From Closterium sp. Naga37s-1 (Eukaryota; Streptophyta; Zygnematophyceae; Desmidiales; Closteriaceae): 64,000 nucleotides of DNA. Every line of letters begins with the position of its first letter. The first letter of the stretch is position 1. A model generated the notes under the pieces. That model ran no database searches, was not told the DNA's origin, and was given only the letters and a program-made list of their open reading frames with translations. The stretch is from assembly GCA_947471745.1 (NCBI GenBank), contig CANJKZ010000822.1:715001-779000 (forward strand), written 5' to 3'. Of this stretch, positions 57,066 through 64,000 are shown piece by piece. Both the position numbers and the translations under genes were made by a program.

Positions 57066-57227
57066 CATAGACTTCTACATCACTTATAATTCTGTGAATA
57101 CGTCATGGTTAGTAAAGGAGCTCCTGGATAGTTGAGCTAGTTTGATCATAGCATTCTTAGGAATGATTTAATCAATGGAACAATACTATTGAACCAATAT
57201 TCGACTCCATCACACTGTATCTGGGTA

Positions 57228-57304
57228 GTGCCAGTGGTCTAGTGGTAGAATAGCACCCTGCCATGCGCCCGGTGCAGACCCGGGTTCGATTCCCGGCTGG
57301 CACA
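57228..57304 (+). tRNA. trnG-GCC: tRNA-Gly(GCC) with a probable 6-nt intron
   Basis: The acceptor stem GTGCCAG / CTGGCAC pairs in all seven positions, with discriminator A at 57304. The D arm is GGTCTAGTGGTAGAA, the T arm CCGGGTTCGATTCCCGG (B box intact) and the anticodon stem GCACC / GGTGC. The anticodon loop is CTGCCATGCGCCC, 13 nt instead of 7. Reading GCC at 57260-57262, the six extra bases TGCGCC (57264-57269) fall between positions 37 and 38, the canonical tRNA intron site. A TTTT at 57307-57310 can end Pol III transcription. It lies between the convergent XDH and GPAT genes. Confidence 0.9.
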
Positions 57305-57310
57305 GGTTTT

Positions 57311-57767
57311 AGCTTTCTCCCATTTTGCTTTTTTGCACAGACCCCCACACAATCCACCCACCTGCTCGGATCTTCAGGAGTAACTTGTTATCTTCAGGTG
57401 AGGATGACCTGGGGTGGGGACTTAAATTAGGCTGTCACACATACTAGCGGTCTCCTGATTCCCATGCCTCATCTCATCCAGTCATGCATCCAAGCGCAAC
57501 TTCATGTATGATACGATACGCGGCGCATGATTTAACATCTCGTCTTACCTTACCAGTACCTGCCGGATCCAACTGGCCCCGACATTGCTGGCACAAGTGG
57601 CGCTACCTGCTCTACCTGCGCTACCTACAAGCGCCCTCCACCTCCGCCACCTCCCATAAGCTCCCGTCACACATAAGCGCCCGTTCGTGATTTCATTATT
57701 GTTCTGGACTGGACACGCTTTCCAAGGGAAGTTTTCCTCCCGTGAAGCAAAACCGACATTTGTGGTA
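57311..57767. other. Spacer after the tRNA
   Basis: No gene seen. It probably contains the 3' UTR of the minus-strand acyltransferase gene. Confidence 0.45.
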
Positions 57768-60700
57768 TCAGAGCACGAGCTTGTCTTCATCAGGTGAGGG
57801 GAGCACCCCAGCAACAACCCCGGTGATCTCTTGCAGCGTGAGCAGCACTGAGTGCGCGTACTTGGCTTGCCTGCGGAGGGGAAGAGGGGTCGGGTGTGGG
57901 CAGGGTGCGGGCGGCAAAGCGAGAGGGAAAGGAAGGGCGGCTAAACACCCCAGCAGCACCCCCTGTGATCTCCTGAAGCGTGAGCAGCACTGAGTGCGCA
58001 TACTTGGCTTGCCTGGGGAGGGGAAGAGCGGGTGGGTGCGTGCAGGGTGCAGGGGGAAAAAAGAGAAGGGGAGGAAAGACTGCTTAAAGCCCCAGCAGCA
58101 CTCCTTGTGATCTCCTGTAACGTGAGCAGCACTGAGTGCGCATATTTGGTTTGCCTGGATGGTGGGGAAATGGTAACAGGGCGATGGAGAAGAAGGGGAA
58201 CAAGTTGATTAAAAAGCCTGAGGGGAGGGCAGGCAGGCTGTTTGATGCGCCAGTAGAAGAAGCACTCTCTGTGATCGTGTGCAGGGCGAGGTGACTTTTG
58301 AGTCGACTCAAAAGTCACTTTGTTTGATGCGCCAGTAGAAGAAGCACTCTCTGTGATCGTGTGCAGGGCGAGGTGACTTTTGAGTCGACTCAAAAGTCAC
58401 TTTGTTTGATGCGCCAGTAGAAGAAGCACTCTCTGTGATCGTGTGCAGGGCGAGGTGACTTTTGAGTCGACTCAAAAGTCACTTTGTTTGATGCGCCAGT
58501 AGAAGAAGCACTCTCTGTGATCGTGTGCAGAGCGAGCAAGCAGTGCTGAGAGCATGTAGGAGTCCACACGTGTCTCACATCTGCTTTTGAGTCGACTCAA
58601 AAACCGCGTGCAATGAGTCTGCTTTTGAGTCGACTCAAAAGCACTCTCTGTGATCGTATGGAGGCCGAGCAAGCAGTGCTAAGAGAATGTCGGAGTCTAC
58701 ATGTGTCTCACATCTGTCCAACACGATACCTCTTTTCTGTGAGCTTGGGGCTGGGCCGATAGTACTTGAGGTACCCGTCCCACAGCAACTTGTAGCCCGC
58801 CCCCCTTCCCCCTACCCCCCTCCAACTCCCCCCCACCCACCGCACACACACCGAACCTCTTCTTCTCTCTCACGCCATACCTCTTCTCTGTGAGCTTGGG
58901 GCTGGGCCGATTGTACTTGAGGTATCAATCCCACGGCATCTGGTAGGCTCACACACGCAGGTACCCCTCTGTAAGCTTGTGCCTGCCTACCTCTCTCACA
59001 GACATGTACCATGTCTCTGTGAGCTCATGACTCTCTCTCTCTTCCTTTCCAACCATACCTCTTCTCTGTGAGCTTGGGGCTGGGCCGATAGTATTTGAGG
59101 TACCCATCCCAGGGCACCTTCTTGATGCCCGCCCTCCGCGCAATCAGCTCCCGCACCCTGCCATAAGCGCGCCGAGGGGAGGAGAGGGAAGAAGTGAGGG
59201 GGGTGGGACGAGAATGGGAAGGGAAAGAGTAGGAAACGAGCGGTCGGTTAAGCCGAGAAAATCAAGCTATCGGGCAGTCTGACACCACCTCAGAAAATCA
59301 AGCTATCGTCTCTCACCTTGCAGAGAAATCGATTGCCGACTCCCCCGATTGGATGTACTGCGGTTCCATACACGCATCACACACCACCGCTGAGTTGACT
59401 CACGCACACCACCACACCACTAGTACAGTTGTTCCAACCCAAAACTCTCAGTGTCTCCCACCTTTCAGAGAAGTCGATTGCTGACTCCCCTGGTTGGATG
59501 TACTGCGGTTCCATGAACCACACGTCACACACCACCGCTGAGTCCACTCATTCACACCACCACAAAACTCGCATAACCATCTTATACCGTTCAGAAAAGT
59601 CGATTGCTGACTCCCCTGGTTGGATGTACTGCGGTTCCATGAACCACACGTCACACACCACCGCTGAGTCCACTCATTCACACCACCACAAAACTCGCAT
59701 AACCATCTTATACCGTTCAGAAAAGTCGATTGCTGACTCCCCTGGTTGGATGTACTGCGGTTCCATGAACCACACGTCACACACCACCGCCCATGACGTC
59801 ATCAGACGCACAAGATGCATCGTGAAGGATTGCCTGGAGGTGCGGAGGGGTGGAGGAGGGGGTGTGGAGGGAAACAGTGGGAAATAGGAGAGGTGAATTC
59901 GGAACTGCAATTTGCCAACAAATGAGACAGGACAAATTGAGGGTGTGACATAAGGTGGGGCATGAGGATGGGGCATGAGGGTGGGGCATGAGGGTGGGCC
60001 ATGAGAGGGCTTAAAACGAGGGCGCAGATATCCCGAGGGTGGGGCATGGGGGTATGGGGGCATGGGGGTATGGGGGGCATGTGGGTATGGGGGCATGTGG
60101 GTATGGGGGCATGGGGGTATGGGGGCATGGGGGTATGGGGGCATGGGGGTATGGGGGCATGGGGGTATGGGGGCATGGGGGTATGGGGGTATGGGGGCAT
60201 GGGGGTATGGGGGCATGGGGGTATGGGGGAATGGGGCAATGGGGGTATGGGGGCATGTGGGACGGAAGTAGGGGGGCAAGGGTTAGGAGAGCAGGAGGGG
60301 AGCATGGCAAGAGGCAAAGGGGCAGGGAGGAACAGTGGGAGGGTAGAGGTGGGCCGTACTGGCGGCTGTTCCAGAAGGCATCGACGAAGGTCTTGTTGTA
60401 CTTGATGGCGATGGGGCACACGGCACAGTCCAGATCGAATGCTCCCTGGATACATGCATGAGAGCGAGGGTGGAAGTAAGAGTGGATGGTGAATGTACGG
60501 AGAACGGATGCTCAACACAAGAGATAATGGTGGCGCTGCCATCTGGTGGCGCCCCCGGCACAATCCAACATAATGTATTCACCACCGGACGACCCGAAGA
60601 AGGCCGATGTGATGGTGCGTGACCCAGACAGTGGAGAGACCTGGATCACAGACACGACTATCACCGACCCTGTGCTGCAGAACCGGGACCCCACAGCCCG

Positions 60701-63626
60701 CAAACCCCCAGGCTGGGCTGCAAGGGAGGCTCAGAAGCGGAAGGAAAGGGATTACTACCGGCACACAGAACACGTGGTGTTCTGCGCCCTGGCCGTCGAG
60801 ACCTATGGGGCAAACGCGCCCCCCACGATGGCGTTCCTGAAGCTGCTGGCCACAGCAGCAGCTAGGAACCGCTTCAGGGCCAGCCCCTTGGCGAAATCGG
60901 CCAAGAAGATGGCCTGCCACTTCAGCCAGCGCTGGTCAGTGGCCCTCCAGCGCTCCCAGGCGAATGCCCTGCACACCAAGGCCAGGGCGGGGATTGAGGC
61001 AGCGCACCCCCAGATGGCAGCGGACCCATGGCCGCTGCACCTAGGGGACATCCTCCACACGCTGGAGGGGTAGAGGGGCACTAAAGGGGGGGGGGAGGGT
61101 CAGAGGGATGGGTTGATGGGTCGGAAGGTATAAGGGAACCACGAGTCAAACTGCATGTCTGTACCCCCTGCTGAATTAATATAAAGGACCATTTGAGAGA
61201 GAGAGAGAGAGAGGTTGATAGACCTGTGTAGTGTAACCGCCACGTCGAAGCTGCTTTCAATGTTTACACCAACTTCAATAGATACAACTCTGTTTCCGGT
61301 CTCCCTTGCATCGTGTAGTGATGCTCGGCACTAAAAAGCCTGTTGTGTTCTACAGCCATTACATGAATGAGCACAAGAGAGTGCTGATGACTTATATTTC
61401 CGAGCCAAACAACTTCATGGATGGGTTGATACGGCTGGACTAACAACAACACAAAAAGCGTCTGCAACTAGCTCCACCAGCTCGAGCCGAGTTGCGGTTG
61501 ATGGAAGAAAGTCGTGCATATTTGGAAGACAAAGGAGAAGGTACTCGCACAGAGCGCGTAGAGCAGGATAGAGCAGCAAAGAGGGGTTTGAAAGGCGTTT
61601 TGGAGGCCCTCTCCCTGCTGCTCTATCCTGCTCCACATGTTCTGTGTGAGAACCCTCTTTTTTCCCTTCCAAATATGTACACCTTTCTTCTATCAAGCAA
61701 ACTCGAGCCGGTGCTTCTTGTATTGCTGTTGCGGCAGCCGTATCAACCCATTCATGAAGTCATTCAGCGCGGAAATACAAGTCATCAGCGATCTCCAGTT
61801 CTCATCCATGCAATAGCGCCAGAACACAACAGCCATATCAGAGATGAGCATCACACATCTTATTCGATGCAGGGGGCACAAAAAAACAGAGTTGTAAGTG
61901 TACGTGATTGGAGTAGGTATATCAAAAAGAGCTTCCTCCCGGCGGCTACGCAAATGCATCAACTGCTCCAATGAACGCATCTCTCTCTCAATTCCACTCA
62001 TGCACGAATGGTGAGGGGAGGGAGGGGGGAGGTAGGGAGGTGCATGATGGATACATGTTACATGTACAGTGGATAGATGGCCAACAGATGGTGAATGGCG
62101 AACCGAGGGGAGTGCTGCCATGCCAAATTTCCATGAACTTCAACACTTACTTGCACCTGTTCCCATACCTATGCATACTTTCACAATGGAATCTAGCAAA
62201 GTCAACAACATTGTTACTTGCACATATGTTCACACTTGTCTCAACGCACCTTGAACATGACTATATACTCGTAATTAGCGCACACCTTCTTCGACATGAC
62301 CATGTACTCGTTACTAGCACGCACCTTCTTGAACATGACTGTGTACTCGTTATTGACACATGTGCCCTCAGGGAATATAAGCAGCGGGTTGGCATCCGCT
62401 CTGGCAACATGCTGCTTCAGCCTGCAAGTAGACAATGGGCATTTATCAGGATATAACAGCAAAAACAGAAGAAGAAGAAAAATAACAGGATCAGAAATCC
62501 ACCAAAAAAGAGATCAAGATGTACTGACGACAGATCACAGACTCCTGTAGTGTGCACCTACTTGTTTGTCACAATAGCTCTGTCCTTGGCCTCTGTGCGG
62601 TTGAACCAGATGCACCCCACGCTCTCTAGAACAGTCTTCTGCAGCAGCCCTGCTCACAAAGGAGAAGGTGCACAAATCATGAATAGGTTTAGAGGAATTG
62701 CACTACACCACACCAGCACAACTGCCGCAAGAAAATCATAAACCATGACCCATGACCTTGAACCATGACCAATGACTAGGACCCCAAGCACCCAACACGC
62801 ACCAAACCATGCCCCATACCCACCCCTTTCCCCACCTGCCTCTCCCTCTTTCACCCCATCCCGCACGCACCGACCCAGCCCTGGTGCTTCTGCATGATGA
62901 CAGCAAAGGCTGTAAGCTGCTCAGAAAGATGAATGACGATGCAGAATCCCGTACGCCCATAGCATGATGACAGCAAAGGCTGTAAGCTGCTCAGAAAGAT
63001 GCATGACGATGCATAATCCCGTACGCCCATAGCATGATGACAGCAAAGGCTGTAAGCTGCTCAGAAAGATGCATGACGATGCATAATCCCGTACGCCCAT
63101 AGCATGATGACAGCAAAGGCTGTAAGCTGCTCAGAAAGATGCATGACGATGCATAATCCCGTACGCCCATAGCATGATGACAGCAAAGGCTGTAAGCTGC
63201 TCAGAAAGATGCATGACGATGCATAATCCCGTACGCCCATAGCATGATGACTTGTAATCCCGTAAGGGGTACGCCCGTACCTTAGACGCCCTCTTTCACC
63301 CCACATACACCCAACCATACCTGACCCCTCCACCCCACCCCACCCCGCATGCACCGACCCAGCCCTGGTGCTTGCATGATAACAGCGAAGGCCATGAGCT
63401 GCTCTAGATTGATGCATGGAACAACAACCCAGCAATGGCTATGGACCACGATCCATACCATACACACCATTGAGCACCCCACACACACCACTCCAAACCG
63501 AGCACCACCCCTCTCCATCCCGCACGCACCGACCCAGCCCTGGTGCTTCTGCATGATGACAGCAAAGGCTGTGAGCTGCTCTAGAATGATGAAGTCGATC
63601 ATCGACGTGTGGTTTGCCACGTACAC
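57768..63626 (-). CDS. GPAT9: GPAT9-like glycerol-3-phosphate acyltransferase, 3' seven exons (5' end outside window)
   Basis: Minus-strand exons 63626-63530, 62649-62562, 62421-62325, 60445-60360, 59833-59714, 59157-59059 and 57870-57768 join in phase (1, 2, 0, 2, 2, 2); earlier exons lie beyond 64000. The ~226 visible residues carry the acyltransferase motifs: VYVANHTSMIDF (catalytic NHx4D), CIWFNR, LLIFPEGTCVNNEYTVMFKK (substrate site) and CPIAIKYN. GPAT9-typical blocks follow: FVDAFWNSR, QSFTMHLVRLMTSWAVVCDVW and KKVPWDGYLKYYRPSPK. Land-plant GPAT9 acylates glycerol-3-phosphate at sn-1 in the ER, the first step of membrane and storage lipid synthesis. LPEAT-type acyltransferases are related but match less well. 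Intron 3 contains a LINE fragment on the other strand. Nearly every exon has echo copies beside it, and exon 5 sits in a 126-bp array of them. Confidence 0.88.
57940..58165 (-). repeat. Echo copies of the GPAT last-exon 5' edge
   Basis: Two copies (about 57945-58015 and 58090-58160) of the acceptor and exon start (coding QAKYAHSVLLTLQEI), upstream of the real exon in the gene's direction. Confidence 0.9.
58238..58520. repeat. 82-bp tandem array punctuated by palindromes
   Basis: About 3.5 copies of an 82-bp unit (GATGCGCCAGTAGAAGAAGC ... GTGTGCAGGGCGAG). Every junction carries a TCGA-core palindrome. Confidence 0.95.
58291..58643. repeat. Five TCGA-core palindromes in the last GPAT intron
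   Basis: Perfect palindromes at 58291-58318, 58373-58400 and 58455-58482 (28 bp each, arm GTGACTTTTGAG), 58585-58602 (18 bp) and 58620-58643 (24 bp). Confidence 0.95.
58715..58955 (-). repeat. Echo copies of the GPAT exon 6 donor edge
   Basis: Two copies (about 58725-58790 and 58870-58945) repeat the 3' part of the exon coding YLKYYRPSPKLTEK with its donor, downstream of the real exon in the gene's direction. Short AGGTA.C...TCTGTGAGCT copies at 58960-59030 belong to the same set. Confidence 0.88.
59300..59712 (-). repeat. 126-bp array: echo copies of the GPAT exon 5 donor edge
   Basis: Three copies (near 59320, 59465 and 59590) of the exon end coding MEPQYIQPGESAIDFSE with its donor. The two nearest the exon repeat every 126 bp and are almost identical. 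Confidence 0.9.
60030..60265 (+). repeat. Octamer satellite (CATGGGGG / TATGGGGG)
   Basis: About 28 tandem octamers of mainly two kinds, CATGGGGG and TATGGGGG, in GPAT intron 4. Apparent His/Pro/Met-rich proteins across it are repeat artefacts. Confidence 0.92.
60546..61073 (+). pseudogene. C-terminal fragment of a non-LTR retrotransposon (LINE) polyprotein
   Basis: A 175-residue frame with a pattern typical of the region after the LINE reverse transcriptase: ADVMVRDPDSGETWITDTTI, TDPVL, a Lys/Arg-rich segment with KRKERDYYRH, then FCALAVETYGA. There is no reverse transcriptase catalytic core in the window, so it is 5'-truncated, as dead LINE copies usually are. It lies in GPAT intron 3 in the opposite orientation. 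A short GA microsatellite (about 61194-61213) follows. The family is inferred from motif pattern only. Confidence 0.6.
61265..61925. repeat. Long imperfect foldback (inverted repeat), ~650 bp
   Basis: The sequence at about 61290-61480 is an imperfect reverse complement of about 61695-61890 (shared: GGTTGATACGGCTG, CATGAATG, GTTGTGTTCT). The middle also folds (GAGCAGGATAGAGCAG / CTGCTCTATCCTGCTC), centre near 61588. The minus-strand copy reads like a protein fragment (ALNDFMNGLIRLPQQQ) that I do not recognise. It is probably a foldback or transposon remnant in GPAT intron 3. Confidence 0.7.
62240..62324 (-). repeat. Echo copy of the GPAT exon 3 donor edge
   Basis: The exon end coding NNEYTVMFKK with its donor recurs, diverged, at 62283-62320 and again, more diverged, near 62255-62290. 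Confidence 0.85.
62885..63262 (-). repeat. 70-bp tandem array from the GPAT exon 1 (window numbering) core
   Basis: Five to six near-identical 70-bp units starting at 62891, 62962, 63032, 63102, 63172 (GCATGATGACAGCAAAGGCT). This is the complement of the exon stretch coding LTAFAVIMQ. Confidence 0.93.
63340..63430 (-). repeat. Echo of GPAT exon 63530-63626, donor side
   Basis: A further copy of the donor side (coding LEQLMAFAVIMQAPGLGR with the GTGCG donor) directly downstream of the real exon in the gene's direction. Confidence 0.85.
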
Positions 63627-63699
63627 CTGTTATGGGTGCAAGCAAGCAAGACGAGGGAAGTACACACCAGACAGAGGGAGTATGAACGCCAATCATCAA

Positions 63700-63835
63700 C
63701 TTGTGTTTTGACTCAAAGGCTTGGGTGTAAAAGCTGTGAGCTGCTTCGACTCAAAGGCTCGGGTGTAAAGGCTGCGAGCTGCTCTAGAATGGTGAAGTGG
63801 ATCACTGAAGTGTGGTTCGTCACATACACCTGCCA
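63700..63835 (-). repeat. Echo of GPAT exon 63530-63626, acceptor side
   Basis: A diverged copy with acceptor and start (coding VYVTNHTSVIHF). The catalytic Asp of NHx4D is His here, so the 63626 copy is taken as real. A further short duplication (CTGTGAGCTGCTTCGACTC) lies at 63715-63760. Confidence 0.85.
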
Positions 63836-63965
63836 TGCACAGACTCAAGACAAGAAAGAGCATTGTAACTATTGAATGACTATGCTCGTCTACATCTTGC
63901 CAAGCCATAGCAAGGTGTATGTCTATTGAGTAGACTGAGGGATACGCCACACTCATGCCTATCTG

Positions 63966-63999
63966 GGAGTGACTTTTGAGAATTCTCAAAAGTCACTCC
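63966..63999. repeat. 34-bp AATT-core palindrome at the window end
   Basis: Perfect palindrome, arm GGAGTGACTTTTGAG, core AATT, in the intron upstream of the first visible GPAT exon. Confidence 0.95.
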
Positions 64000-64000
64000 T

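Noticed and set aside
59674-60563. His/Pro-rich 201- and 253-residue minus-strand proteins (YPHAPIPPCPHTPMP repeats)
   Set aside because: They mostly translate the CATGGGGG/TATGGGGG satellite; only the short parts overlapping the GPAT9 exons are real.
12000-63999. CRISPR-like array interpretation of the regularly spaced palindromes and duplicates
   Set aside because: The setting is eukaryotic introns, spacers are copies of the neighbouring exon rather than unique sequences, and there are no cas genes.

Overview
The window is nuclear DNA of a streptophyte: a charophyte green alga or a bryophyte-like plant. A large-genome zygnematophyte such as Closterium fits well, but that is inference. The case rests on the gene set (a heteromeric acetyl-CoA carboxylase BADC subunit, a phytocyanin, a WRKY factor, an mTERF protein, a GPAT9-type acyltransferase), many GT-AG introns, GC-rich low-complexity proteins and abundant minisatellites. 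Nothing bacterial or organellar was seen.

Layout. 1-1340: 3' end of a low-complexity protein gene (+). 1.3-6.6 kb: minisatellites, purine tracts and one doubtful coding-like stretch. 6660-8076: four-exon phytocyanin (+) that has lost copper ligands. 8508-10418: intronless mTERF (+). 10919-19157: six-exon GDP-fucose O-fucosyltransferase-like Golgi protein (-), with a 1.5-kb heptamer satellite in one intron. 20174-25948: seven-exon SGT-type TPR co-chaperone (+), divergent from the previous gene. 26-31 kb: gene-poor, with an AT-rich island and a terminal-inverted-repeat element. 31357-38174: WRKY gene (+) with a very large Gln-rich tail. 38.6-40.9 kb: three inverted-repeat transposons flanked by TAA. 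41871-44802: eight-exon BADC (+). 45849-56954: fourteen-exon xanthine dehydrogenase (+), broken in this sequence by a 40-bp tandem duplication. 57228-57304: tRNA-Gly(GCC) with an apparent 6-nt intron. 57768-64000: GPAT9-like acyltransferase (-), 5' end outside the window.

Exons were assembled by hand from splice sites. In every multi-exon model the phases join and the translation matches its family, except at the XDH duplication. The genes are housekeeping and unrelated in pathway: purine catabolism (XDH), plastid fatty-acid synthesis control (BADC), glycerolipid synthesis (GPAT9), Golgi glycosylation, chaperoning, organelle gene expression (mTERF) and transcription (WRKY).

The most unusual signal is intronic. 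Introns of O-FucT, SGT, XDH, GPAT9 and, more weakly, BADC are filled with partial tandem copies ('echoes') of the neighbouring exon edge, including its splice site. In the first four genes the introns also carry 22 copies of a palindrome with constant arms TTTTGAG / CTCAAAA and a self-complementary 4-nt core (TCGA, GCGC or AATT). Every copy lies in an intron, and many sit exactly at the junction of two duplicated segments. I do not recognise this element; artefact must be excluded, but it is the best candidate here for something undescribed.
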